64,000 nucleotides of DNA. It comes from a bacterium (GTDB lineage Bacteria > Armatimonadota > UBA5829). The stretch lies in contig JAJFVF010000013.1 in NCBI GenBank assembly GCA_021371935.1, positions 124,001 through 188,000 of the forward strand, given 5' to 3'. Positions 17,944-26,128 of the stretch are shown here, one piece after another (the first letter of the stretch is position 1; every line of letters starts with the position of its first letter). The position numbers were made by a program, and so were the translations under genes. The notes beneath the pieces were generated by a model that saw nothing but the letters and a program-made list of their open reading frames with translations, did no database searches and had not been told where the DNA came from.

Positions 17944-19044
17944 TTGAAGGTTATATGTGCAAGAAAGGATATATTCGAGGGTGTTCAGACTGCCGGAAGA
18001 GCTGTCAGTCCGCGCACGTCACTTCCGATTCTAGGGCACTTGCTGATCACGGCTGAGGAGGATAAGATCAGGATCGCCGCAACAGACCTTGAGATAGGCA
18101 TGGAGTGCGTTGTAGAGGCGAAGATCGAGGAACCGGGTCAGATGGCTGTCCCGTCGAAGACTCTGACCGAAATCCTTGCGGCTCTGCCGGATACTGATGT
18201 GACACTCTCTGTGGATGATACAAACACTATCAGCCTGCAATGCGGCACATCAGACTATTCGATTCTGGGTTTGCCAGCGGAAGAGTTCCCGATGCTGCCG
18301 GAGATACATGAAGACGTCAGCCTGTCTGTCGAACACGATGTCCTGCGTGACGCGATCAAGAGGACGTCATTCGCCATCAGTCCTGACGAGTCCCGCGCGA
18401 TCCTTACCGGAATCCTGCTGCAGGTCACCGATGACGGAGCGAAGCTGGTATCTACTGACGGTCACAGGCTCTGTCTGCAGGAGTGCACTGTCGCTCAGAG
18501 CCAGGGCAGCGTGAACGCGATAATCCCAGGTCGCGCAATGAACGAACTTTCACGCATTGTGCCGGAGGGCGAGGGGACGATTGAGGTCAAGATCGCGGCA
18601 AGTCAGGTTCTGTTCAAGATAGGTGAGACCAGCCTTATCTCAAGACTCATCGAAGGTCAGTTCCCAAATTATGATAAGGTAATTCCCCAGGAGCACAATA
18701 AGAAACTCACGGTTCCAACGGATCAGTTATTGCAGAGCGTAAAGCGTGTTGAGATTGTTGCTCGCGAAAATTCGCATAAGACTGTTTTGAGTATAGAGGA
18801 CGGCACTCTGACGGTCACAGCCGAAAGCGGAAATATCGGCAGAGCACATGAAGAAGTCGAGGTCATCAAAGAGGGTGACGACACCAAAATGGCCTTTAAC
18901 GCCCGCTATCTGCTGGATGTGTTGAACGTGATCGACACTGAGGCGATTGATGTGGAGCTTTCGGGAGAGTCCAGCCCGGCAGTCATCAGGCCGCAGGGAC
19001 AATTCGATTATACATATGTTCTTATGCCGATGCAGATAGACTAG
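17944..19044 (+). CDS. dnaN: DNA polymerase III sliding clamp (beta subunit)
   Basis: The beta clamp encircles DNA and gives processivity to DNA polymerase III. The 366-residue protein has the three repeated clamp domains: FEGVQTAGRAVSPRTSLPILGHLLI at the start, EFPMLP near 115, SPDESRAILTGILLQ near 140, and LPMQID-type ending LMPMQID. TTG 17944 is the start: it opens the conserved first strand and an AAGGGGGAA site lies 7 bases upstream. It has its own promoter and terminator, so it is a single-gene unit; dnaA, which often precedes dnaN, is not here. Confidence 0.97.
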   Translation: MKVICARKDIFEGVQTAGRAVSPRTSLPILGHLLITAEEDKIRIAATDLEIGMECVVEAKIEEPGQMAVPSKTLTEILAALPDTDVTLSVDDTNTISLQCGTSDYSILGLPAEEFPMLPEIHEDVSLSVEHDVLRDAIKRTSFAISPDESRAILTGILLQVTDDGAKLVSTDGHRLCLQECTVAQSQGSVNAIIPGRAMNELSRIVPEGEGTIEVKIAASQVLFKIGETSLISRLIEGQFPNYDKVIPQEHNKKLTVPTDQLLQSVKRVEIVARENSHKTVLSIEDGTLTVTAESGNIGRAHEEVEVIKEGDDTKMAFNARYLLDVLNVIDTEAIDVELSGESSPAVIRPQGQFDYTYVLMPMQID

Positions 19045-19080
19045 GTCGGTTGCCGATAATCAGTTGACAGTAATATGATG

Positions 19081-19109
19081 GGCGGCGATCTCCGAATCGC
19101 CGCCTTTTT
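19081..19109 (+). terminator. dnaN terminator made from palindromic repeat
   Basis: GGCGGCGAT pairs with ATCGCCGCC around a CTCCGA loop, directly followed by TTTTT. The same CTCCGA/TCGGAG core sits in other intergenic palindromes of this window (51747, 61178-61294). Confidence 0.88.
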
Positions 19110-19113
19110 GCAC

Positions 19114-19266
19114 TTGACAGACCCGCAATATTGATATATCCTGACCTTGGGCGCGACGGACGCCTCAGGTCTGCGGAAAGGGCTAAGCCCACCAGTTAAG
19201 CGAATCAAGATTAACCTTCTTTCAGCCTGTTATTTGCAGACAGCGGGCGCAAATTGAAAGGAGGTC
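19114..19266 (+). promoter_or_regulatory. Promoter and conserved leader, copy A
   Basis: TTGACA (19114-19119) and a TATATC box (19135-19140) are followed by an inverted repeat around GGCG/CGCC, GGTCTGC (19168-19174) that can pair with GCAGAC (19236-19241), an exact CCTTCTTTCAGCCTG block (19215-19229) and AAAGGAGGTC (19257-19266). The same order and spacing recur before the gene at 20694. It could be a structured RNA leader, an operator, or simply a recent duplication. Confidence 0.6.
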
Positions 19267-19269
19267 GAG

Positions 19270-20529
19270 ATGACCACATCATTACCCGCAAGGCCAAGCC
19301 TTGAGAACCTCAAGAAGCAGGCAAAAACACTCCTCAAATCGCATAATTCAGGCGACGTGGGAGTATGTGCTGTCCTGCGGCGTCTGAACTGCTTCACCAA
19401 TCTTTCCGACCAGGAGATACTCAGCTCAAAGTTGACTCTGGCGCAGGCGCAGTATGCTCTTGCCATGGATTACGGGTTTGCCAGTTGGAATGCTTTGAAG
19501 GAAGCCGTAATAGTCAAGCACGATCAAAGTCGGTTTTTGCATCTGCAGTGCGGCGATGTGTCCGCAGAGAGCCTGAGAAGAAGCGGTGTGCCGGGCGTTG
19601 TGAGAGTCTGGTATGACGCATTCTGTGAGGGAGCAGTGCCGGATGTCCCGGTTGATGACTCATGGTTCAAACTGCGCTCGGACACATTTATAGACTGGTT
19701 CGATAACCCAGAAAATGCCGCTGCGAGCTTCCGCAACATGTATAACCAGCTTAATGAATATACGGACTATGAAGAGGTTATATTATGGTTCGACGCATGT
19801 CTCTATGATCAGACTATACTAATTCATCACCTGGACTGGTTTTCGCATCGCGATATGGGAGATACGAAGCTGAGCCTGATCTGTATTGGCGAGTATCCGG
19901 GCATGCCGAAATTCAAGGGGTTGGGGGAACTAAAGCCGGACCAAATGGCTTCACTGCTGGATACCCGACATGAAGTGACCAAGCATGAGCTTGACCTGGG
20001 CGCGCAGGCATGGAAGGCGTATCGCTCAGATGACCCGACAGCAATAGAAGATTTCCTGTCGCAGGATACATCTGCGTTGCCATATATTGCGTCTGCGCTA
20101 AAGCGCCACTTGCAAAGGTTTCCATCGGTGAGAAACGGGCTCGGCCGTGAGCAGCAGGAAGCGCTTGAGGTAATAACTCAGGGTTATCATAAATTCGGTG
20201 ATATATTTTGGCATGTATCCGATATGGAAGACCCGCCGTATTTTGGAGACATAATGCTGTTCAACAGACTGGAACCTCTGGCACATGGTTCCAGCCCTCT
20301 TATAAAAATTGAAGGGCTTGAGAATATACAAAACCGTAATAAAGCGTGGCCTGTCGACAAGTTGAGTATGTATCTCACGGATACGGGCCGCGATGTGCTC
20401 GATGGGAAATCAGACTGGATTGAAATCAACGGCATTGACCAGTGGTTCGGAGGCGTCCATCTGCTGGGAGCGAAATCGGTATGGCGATGGGATGAGGCGA
20501 ATGAAAAGCTCGTTAATCGGCCCGCTTAG
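19270..20529 (+). CDS. DUF1835 protein with ankyrin-type leader module
   Basis: The 419-residue protein starts with a ~75-residue module (ARPSLENLKKQAKTLLKSH ... QAQYALAMDYGFASWNALK) that in other bacteria precedes ankyrin repeats; no ankyrin repeats follow here. From about residue 88 it matches DUF1835 proteins: HLQCGDVSAESLRRSGVPG, WYDAFCEGAVP, VILWFDACLYDQ, SLICIGEYPG, and a C-terminal DUF3658-like end with INGIDQWFGGVHL. The function of DUF1835 is unknown. ATG 19270 is set by a perfect AAAGGAGGTC site. The N-terminal module and the upstream leader are shared with the next gene. Confidence 0.82.
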   Translation: MTTSLPARPSLENLKKQAKTLLKSHNSGDVGVCAVLRRLNCFTNLSDQEILSSKLTLAQAQYALAMDYGFASWNALKEAVIVKHDQSRFLHLQCGDVSAESLRRSGVPGVVRVWYDAFCEGAVPDVPVDDSWFKLRSDTFIDWFDNPENAAASFRNMYNQLNEYTDYEEVILWFDACLYDQTILIHHLDWFSHRDMGDTKLSLICIGEYPGMPKFKGLGELKPDQMASLLDTRHEVTKHELDLGAQAWKAYRSDDPTAIEDFLSQDTSALPYIASALKRHLQRFPSVRNGLGREQQEALEVITQGYHKFGDIFWHVSDMEDPPYFGDIMLFNRLEPLAHGSSPLIKIEGLENIQNRNKAWPVDKLSMYLTDTGRDVLDGKSDWIEINGIDQWFGGVHLLGAKSVWRWDEANEKLVNRPA

Positions 20530-20537
20530 TTTCATCC

Positions 20538-20690
20538 TTGACAAGCATTTAACCCCATGATATTATCCAGGTGGCGTTGAAGGACGCCACCTGGTCTGCG
20601 GGAAGAACTCAGTTCACCTTTAGAGTGCGATAATTGGCACCTTCTTTCAGCCTGAAGTTGCAGACCACAGGCGTGATGCGAAAGGAGGTC
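20538..20690 (+). promoter_or_regulatory. Promoter and conserved leader, copy B
   Basis: TTGACA (20538-20543), a 17-base spacer and TATTAT (20561-20566). Just after comes a perfect 10-bp inverted repeat, CAGGTGGCGT (20568-20577) with ACGCCACCTG (20584-20593). GGTCTGC (20593-20599) can pair with GCAGACC (20660-20666). The CCTTCTTTCAGCCTG block (20640-20654) and AAAGGAGGTC (20681-20690) match copy A. The first inverted repeat sits at the expected transcription start, so it may act as DNA operator instead of RNA. Confidence 0.65.
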
Positions 20691-20693
20691 AAT

Positions 20694-21965
20694 ATGACCA
20701 CAAATTTACCACCGCGACCCGACCTGGGTCACCTCAAACGTCAGGCCAAGAGCCTGCTCAAGTCTCACCAACATGGTGACGGTGCCGCTTGTCCGATATT
20801 GCGTCAGCTTTACAGGTTCGCTAACTCGACAGACACACAAATTCTGGCATCCGATGTGAAGCTCAACGAGGTTCAGTTCGCACTCGCCCTCGATTACGGC
20901 TTCAGTAGCTGGAATGCAATGAAGCATCATGTCGAGCAATCGGCGATTATGGATAATGGAATAGTCATCCATCGGCATAATGGAGAAGTCTGGATCGATG
21001 GCGTTCCGAAACTGAGTTGGGGCAACCCCGGTCAATGCACATTCATAGGCGCACTGCTGCGAGCACTCAACCGCATAGGAGAGCCGGTCGGCTATGATGA
21101 TTTGATGGGACTGAGCGGTGCTGCGTTCCGTTTTTGTTTTGCCCATCCTGACTGGGACTGGAGTTGTGTGGATGGAATGCTTGGTTACGATCATGGACAG
21201 GCAGCAATGGATACTCTCGGGTTTGAAGGTGGTTGGGCTGAAGGTGAAAGTGAAACAAGAGTTGCATTCGTAAAAAGCATAGATGAAGGCCGTCCCGCGC
21301 TGGGCATAGACCTTGTTCGCGCAGCGGAGTGGGGCGTAATCACCGGATATGCCGATGAAGGCAAAACGCTTTTGTGCAGAACCTATTTCGATGACCCAGG
21401 CGATGACTATTCCAGAACAGAGCGTCTGCCCTGGCTCAACTATCTGATAGGCGAGCGCAAACCGCCTCGCAGCCGTCATGAGAGTCTACTTACGTCTCTG
21501 CGTATTGCAGTCACATATGCACGCGGAGACGGCTTTGTTTCGGGAGGCGGATGCTCATACAAACGAGGACTCGAGGGGCTTGAGACATGGATATCAGATC
21601 TGCTTGATGATTCACGTTATGACCCCAATGATTACGATAGCTTTTGCAAGCATGCAAGCATAAACCGGTTCGTAATGGATTCACTGATCGATGCGCGTAA
21701 GTCCGTCTCACGTTATCTGGCGAACCACGCTGAAATCCTCGGCTCGGAAAACAGAGATTTGCTTATGAATCTCGCAGGTGTATATAGCCGGATAGTCGCA
21801 GAGCTTAATGAGTGCGAGAAGTATGCGCCGAAGGGCGAGAGTCCTGCTGGAGATGACTGGAGGCCTGAGATGCGTCAAGCTCAAGTCGATTCGCTTAGAG
21901 AAGTTGTTGGATTTGAGCGCGAGGCATTGAGACTCTGTGAGCAGATATTGTCACAGAATAATTAG
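20694..21965 (+). CDS. Ankyrin-type leader module plus C39/BtrH-like domain protein
   Basis: The 423-residue protein starts with the same ~75-residue module as its upstream neighbour (RPDLGHLKRQAKSLLKSH ... QFALALDYGFSSWNAMK). Residues about 95-300 form a C39/BtrH-like domain (LSWGNPGQCTFIGALLRAL, MGLSGAAFRF, GRPALGIDL, ITGYADEGKTLLCRTYF), followed by a helical tail (about 300-423) that also matches the tail of the sigma fusion at 16193-17755 in its WRPEMRQAQVDSLREV ending. Cys near the start of the domain is kept; a catalytic His is not evident. Function unknown. The ATG at 20694 is set by the AAAGGAGGTC site; an in-frame ATG-like extension upstream runs through the conserved leader. Confidence 0.72.
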   Translation: MTTNLPPRPDLGHLKRQAKSLLKSHQHGDGAACPILRQLYRFANSTDTQILASDVKLNEVQFALALDYGFSSWNAMKHHVEQSAIMDNGIVIHRHNGEVWIDGVPKLSWGNPGQCTFIGALLRALNRIGEPVGYDDLMGLSGAAFRFCFAHPDWDWSCVDGMLGYDHGQAAMDTLGFEGGWAEGESETRVAFVKSIDEGRPALGIDLVRAAEWGVITGYADEGKTLLCRTYFDDPGDDYSRTERLPWLNYLIGERKPPRSRHESLLTSLRIAVTYARGDGFVSGGGCSYKRGLEGLETWISDLLDDSRYDPNDYDSFCKHASINRFVMDSLIDARKSVSRYLANHAEILGSENRDLLMNLAGVYSRIVAELNECEKYAPKGESPAGDDWRPEMRQAQVDSLREVVGFEREALRLCEQILSQNN

Positions 21966-22010
21966 TGACTTTACCGGGCGCTTCTATGATTTTGTGGAAG
22001 CGCCATGTTC

Positions 22011-22211
22011 TTATTTTGTATTCGAGATGTTTGATGACAATTTGTCCGGATCAGCCAATGGGCAATTCGAGCAGTCAGGGTTGCTCGCGGTCTTGCATCC
22101 GCTGCATCCCGTGCAATCACCTCTGCTCGACTTCGCAAATCGCCGGGCAAGGTACACTGACGCCAGCACGACCAATATGCCTACAATAATCCACTGCAAG
22201 ATAACGCTCAT
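22011..22211 (-). CDS. FeoB-associated Cys-rich membrane protein
   Basis: The 66-residue protein has one N-terminal membrane helix (ILQWIIVGILVVLASVYLARR) and a Cys cluster (DCTGCSGC, then DCSNC). Small proteins of this type follow feoB in many bacteria and are thought to help ferrous iron transport or hold iron at the pore; the exact role is not proven. Its ATG overlaps the feoB stop by four bases, so it is the last gene of the feo operon. Confidence 0.85.
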   Translation of the reverse strand: MSVILQWIIVGILVVLASVYLARRFAKSSRGDCTGCSGCKTASNPDCSNCPLADPDKLSSNISNTK

Positions 22212-24247
22212 TTGAACCCCATCATAAGTCCGATTTTATATACCGCAAAGCCCATGACATATGCCAGAGAAAGTGAATAAGCGATGGAGAAGAGAGTCCA
22301 CTTCCAGGAGTTTGTCTCGCGCTTGATTGTCGCGATGGTGGCGATGCAGGGTATATAGATAAGACTCAACACCATAAACGTATATGCCGTGACCGGTGTA
22401 AATGCCTGACTGATTGCTTGCTGAAGACCCTTCTCGCCGCCGATTCCGTGTTTGAAGCCGTATAGCACACCGAGAGTGCCTACCACGACCTCTTTCGCTC
22501 CCAGTCCCATCAAAAGTGCTACTGCTGCTTTCCAGTCCAGCCCCAACGGATGGACCAGGGGTTCCAGTATCCTGCCCAAATGTCCGACAAAACTATTTGA
22601 GCTGCCGAACTCTACGCCCCATGGCAGTGACCCCATCAGCCAGATGATGACCGAAGCGGCAAGCACGACAGTCCCGGCCTTGTTTATGAATAGAGAGGTG
22701 CGTTCCCAGACGTGGATTATGGTGCCCTTTAATGTGGGAAGCCTGTATGGCGGCAGTTCCATTACAAACGGCGAGATCGACTTTGGAAAGAGTGTCTTTC
22801 TAAAAATTTTGCCTGAGACCACAGCCAGGATCACACCCAGCGCGTATATCGAGAAGATTACCCATGCTCCGTTTTGCGAAAAGAATGCGCCTGTGAAGAG
22901 TATGTATATTGGCAGCCTGGCGGTGCAGGACATAAGCGGGCTGATGAGGATCGTCAGGACACGGTCTTCATAGGTCTCCAGCGTGCGGGTTGCCATAACA
23001 GCGGGCACGTTGCAACCGAATCCCATCAGCATAGGTATGAAAGACTTGCCGTGCAGTCCGAGCACATGCATCGAGCGATCCATCAAAAATGCAGCGCGCG
23101 CCATATAGCCCGAGTTCTCAAGTAGGGATATGATTACGAAAATGACTACGATATTGGGCACGAACACGATCACACCGCCGACTCCGGCGATCACACCATG
23201 CACCAGCAGCGAAGAAAGCGGTCCATGCGGCAGGACACCAGACACCCATATGCTCAGCTCTGTGACGCCGTGGTCGATATATGTTGCGAATATGCCGCCT
23301 ATATCGAATGTCAGCTTGAATGTCAGCCACATCAGGACCAGGAAAATCGGAATGCCCAGGATGCGGTTGAGCACGATATTGTCGATCTTGTCTGTCAGAG
23401 TGACATCGTGTACATCGGTATGTGTCACAGCCTCGCGCAGCAGGCCGCTGATGAAGCCGTATCTGCCGTCGGTTATGATGGCTTCCAGGTCGTCACCAAA
23501 GTGAGCTTCAAGGTGGCGGCGGGTGTTGTCCACCTCAGTAATTGCATCATCACCCATTGCAGAACACTTCGCAAGATGCAGTTTGGCGCTTTGATCACCC
23601 TCAAGCGCTTTAATGAGAACCCATCTGATCGGGACAGAGCTGTCCGGCATGAGCGCAAGTCTGTCCTTCAGCTTGCCGATCTCGAGTTCAACTTCCGGGG
23701 TATGTCGTGCACTTCTGGGTGGCTCACAGACATTACACTTGGCCTGGCTGATAGCCTGCTCGATGACGGCATCCATTCCCTCGCCTTTATGCGCGACAGT
23801 CGGGACAACCGCTGCGCCCAGGAGTTCTGAAAATTTCTTCAAATGGATTTTGTGACCGTGGCGCTCGGCCATATCTATCATGTTCAGGGCGACAACCATG
23901 GGTATCCCAAGTTCGAGGAGCTGCGTGGTGAGGTAGAGGTTGCGTTCGAGGTTTCCCGCGTCTACAACATTGACTATCACATCGACATGGTTTTCCAGAA
24001 GGAAGTCTCGCGCCACTACTTCTTCCTGTGACCTCGCAGCCAGGCTATATGTGCCTGGCAAGTCGACAATCCTGAGCGCGTGGCCATTTCTGTGGATGAC
24101 TCCCTCTTTGCGTTCGACTGTGACACCCGGCCAGTTCCCAACGTGCTGATGCGCGCCGGTCAGTTCATTAAAGACAGTCGTCTTGCCCGAATTTGGATTC
24201 CCGGCAAGCGCAATTACAATTTCTTTTTTATCCACTTCAGTTTTCAA
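22208..24247 (-). CDS. feoB: Ferrous iron transporter FeoB
   Basis: FeoB carries Fe2+ across the inner membrane. The 679-residue protein has the N-terminal GTPase domain (G1 GNPNSGKT at about 15-22, G3 DLPGTYSL near 60, G4 NMID near 120), a helical GDI-like region, then a polytopic membrane part with two Gate motifs (GFGCNVPAVMATR, and MGLGAKEVVVGTLGVLYG in the second half). Length is slightly short but complete. It sits between the DtxR-FeoA fusion gene (27 bases upstream) and the small Cys-rich protein. Confidence 0.97.
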   Translation of the reverse strand: MKTEVDKKEIVIALAGNPNSGKTTVFNELTGAHQHVGNWPGVTVERKEGVIHRNGHALRIVDLPGTYSLAARSQEEVVARDFLLENHVDVIVNVVDAGNLERNLYLTTQLLELGIPMVVALNMIDMAERHGHKIHLKKFSELLGAAVVPTVAHKGEGMDAVIEQAISQAKCNVCEPPRSARHTPEVELEIGKLKDRLALMPDSSVPIRWVLIKALEGDQSAKLHLAKCSAMGDDAITEVDNTRRHLEAHFGDDLEAIITDGRYGFISGLLREAVTHTDVHDVTLTDKIDNIVLNRILGIPIFLVLMWLTFKLTFDIGGIFATYIDHGVTELSIWVSGVLPHGPLSSLLVHGVIAGVGGVIVFVPNIVVIFVIISLLENSGYMARAAFLMDRSMHVLGLHGKSFIPMLMGFGCNVPAVMATRTLETYEDRVLTILISPLMSCTARLPIYILFTGAFFSQNGAWVIFSIYALGVILAVVSGKIFRKTLFPKSISPFVMELPPYRLPTLKGTIIHVWERTSLFINKAGTVVLAASVIIWLMGSLPWGVEFGSSNSFVGHLGRILEPLVHPLGLDWKAAVALLMGLGAKEVVVGTLGVLYGFKHGIGGEKGLQQAISQAFTPVTAYTFMVLSLIYIPCIATIATIKRETNSWKWTLFSIAYSLSLAYVMGFAVYKIGLMMGFK

Positions 24248-24274
24248 TTTTTAACTCACAAGCTCATAACTGAC

Positions 24275-25024
24275 TTATAACTCGACTTCGATATGTTCTG
24301 CTTCACACTTGCGCAGGCTCAAATTGTAGCCCCGTATTCTGATCTCTATCGGGTCGCCCATAGGAGCCATACGGATCACCTCAAAGTCCGCACCGGATGT
24401 GACCCCCATCTCCATAAGCCGTCTTCTGATGGGTCCATGACCATGGACAAATACAATTCGTCCTTTTGAGCCCGGTTCAAGATCGCTGAGAGTCGCTGCA
24501 CCCGAATGCCGTGTGTGCCAATGACGATGTCCGTGCCTACTGCCCATGGTGTGGAAGAAGTCACAGTCGTCAGGATATGTGCCGTGCTTCATATAATGCT
24601 GAAAATGTGCCAGCCTGAGTGAGTGATTATCATCGCAGGCGCGCACAAACTCAGCAAGTTTGAGGAACCTTGTCAAAGTATCCGGCCGTATTGCATGTTC
24701 GATCCCACAGGCTTCTTTTTCGGCATCATTGTCATTCAGGCCGAGCACGCCTACCAGAAAATCTTTCACCGCGCTGTGACGGCTGGCTATGTCTCTGGCA
24801 ATGTCCAAACCTTGATCGGTAAGCTCGACATTTTCATAAGGCTCGTGCTTCACGAAACCCTTTGTTACGAGAGAACGGATGGCTTCAGTGGCGGAGGGCA
24901 TTTTGACTTCCATCAGGTGGGCGATGTCCTTGATGCGCGCCACCTGATTTTTGATCTTGAGGTTGTAGATGGCTTCGAGGTAGTCTTCCATAGAGCGCGA
25001 GAGCGAAACATGCTTATCTGCCAT
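24275..25024 (-). CDS. DtxR/MntR family regulator fused to FeoA domain
   Basis: The 249-residue protein joins a metal-dependent repressor and FeoA. Residues 1-65 are the winged helix (MEDYLEAIYNL, ARIKDIAHLMEVKMPSATEAI), about 66-145 the metal-binding dimerisation domain (RHSAVKDFLVGVLG, EKEACGIEHAI), then a His-rich stretch (HGHRHWHTRH near 162-172), and residues about 173-249 a FeoA/SH3-like domain (GPIRRRLMEMGVTSGADFEVIRMAPMGDPIEIRIRG). It probably represses the operon when Fe2+ is high, with FeoA acting on FeoB or as SH3 domain. First gene of the feo operon; its own operator lies 30 bases upstream. Confidence 0.9.
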   Translation of the reverse strand: MADKHVSLSRSMEDYLEAIYNLKIKNQVARIKDIAHLMEVKMPSATEAIRSLVTKGFVKHEPYENVELTDQGLDIARDIASRHSAVKDFLVGVLGLNDNDAEKEACGIEHAIRPDTLTRFLKLAEFVRACDDNHSLRLAHFQHYMKHGTYPDDCDFFHTMGSRHGHRHWHTRHSGAATLSDLEPGSKGRIVFVHGHGPIRRRLMEMGVTSGADFEVIRMAPMGDPIEIRIRGYNLSLRKCEAEHIEVEL

Positions 25025-25053
25025 CTGTGAACATCCTTTGCTGTTAGGAAACC

Positions 25054-25072
25054 CTAAGTTAGACTAACCTAA
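25054..25072 (-). promoter_or_regulatory. DtxR-type operator of feo operon
   Basis: On the minus strand TTAGGTTAGTCTAACTTAG is close to the DtxR/IdeR consensus TWAGGTTAGSCTAACCTWA. It lies just downstream of the -10 box, where bound repressor would block transcription. A second weaker palindrome, TTAGGAAACCCTAA, follows at 25044-25057. Confidence 0.85.
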
Positions 25073-25101
25073 CTATACCACGTTTACGCGGTAGGTGTCA
25101 A
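25072..25101 (-). promoter_or_regulatory. Sigma-70 type promoter of feo operon
   Basis: On the minus strand TTGACA (25101-25096), an 18-base spacer and TATAGT (25077-25072). The -10 box abuts the operator. Confidence 0.75.
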
Positions 25102-25183
25102 TAGAAAAGATGATTAACCACAGAATATTGCGATGCACGAAAAAACTACCAACTTGCCTTGGACTGCTGTATAATTGTCTGTA

Positions 25184-26128
25184 ATGAAAGAGATAGTTGT
25201 CGGGTCAAGAGGGAGCGAACTGGCTCTGAGGCAGGCGCACTGGGTGGTCAGCCGCATTATTGAAGCGTACCCGGATATCTCCTGCCGCATAGAGGTCATA
25301 AAGACCACCGGCGATAGGATTATCGACTCTCCTCTGGCAGCAATTGGCGATAAAGGACTGTTTGTCAAAGAGATAGAGCTTGCGCTGATAAATGGCGAGA
25401 TCGACATTGCTGTCCACAGCGCCAAGGATTTGCCGTCAGATATGGACGAACGCCTCAGCATCGCTGCATACACCGAGCGTGAGGACCCTCGGGACGCTCT
25501 GGTTTCTAAATCCGGTAAGTTGAGCGAACTGCCCATAGGTGCATCTGTAGGAACCAGCAGCGCTAGGCGTCGTGCACAAATCCTGCATTACCGTCCAGAC
25601 CTGAACATACGTGATCTTCGTGGAAACCTCGATACACGCCTCAGGAAGCTCTGCGGGCCCGATTATGATGCGATTATCCTTGCGTGTGCAGGACTTCGGC
25701 GCATGAACCTAGAATCCCGAATTAGCGAGGCGATCCCCATGAACATCTCGATCCCGGCGGCAGGGCAGGGCGCATTGGCTGTGCAGTGCCGCGCGGGAGA
25801 GCATATTGCGGATATATTGTCGAGCCTGGATCATCCTCAGACTCGCAGGTGTGTGTGTTCCGAAAGAACCGTCATCGCAGCGCTGGAAGCAGGCTGTAGG
25901 ACGCCTGTCGGGGTAAATGGACGTGAGTCTGACGATATTATAGCGCTGGATGCGATGGTGGCGTCAGTGGATGGATCGCGCATGATACGAAAAAGCCTCA
26001 GCGGCAGCGCTGACGATTGGGAAGATATAGGCAGACGAATGGCAGACGAACTGCGAGATGCAGGCGCAGAGGATTTACTTGAGGAAGCAAGGTATGGGGC
26101 AACAAATGATATTGGAGCGGCTGGATAG
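25184..26128 (+). CDS. hemC: Porphobilinogen deaminase (hydroxymethylbilane synthase)
   Basis: HemC links four porphobilinogens into hydroxymethylbilane for heme, siroheme and corrinoid synthesis. The 314-residue protein has GSRGSELALRQ at the start, KDLPS near 83, GTSSARRRAQ and DLRGNLDTRLRKL near 123-155, and the dipyrromethane-binding Cys in EAGCRTPVGV near 238. ATG 25184 is chosen over TTG 25175, which adds three residues not found in the family. A TATAAT box lies at 25170-25175 without a clear -35. nadB follows with no gap. Confidence 0.96.
   Translation: MKEIVVGSRGSELALRQAHWVVSRIIEAYPDISCRIEVIKTTGDRIIDSPLAAIGDKGLFVKEIELALINGEIDIAVHSAKDLPSDMDERLSIAAYTEREDPRDALVSKSGKLSELPIGASVGTSSARRRAQILHYRPDLNIRDLRGNLDTRLRKLCGPDYDAIILACAGLRRMNLESRISEAIPMNISIPAAGQGALAVQCRAGEHIADILSSLDHPQTRRCVCSERTVIAALEAGCRTPVGVNGRESDDIIALDAMVASVDGSRMIRKSLSGSADDWEDIGRRMADELRDAGAEDLLEEARYGATNDIGAAG

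Noticed and set aside
19150..19164. Guanidine-II riboswitch hairpin, because the loop of leader A contains ACGG
   Set aside because: Leader B has TGAAGG at the same place, and the required second ACGR hairpin is absent in both.
23198..23830. 210-codon open frame antisense to feoB
   Set aside because: Covered by the conserved FeoB GTPase region; no start signal.
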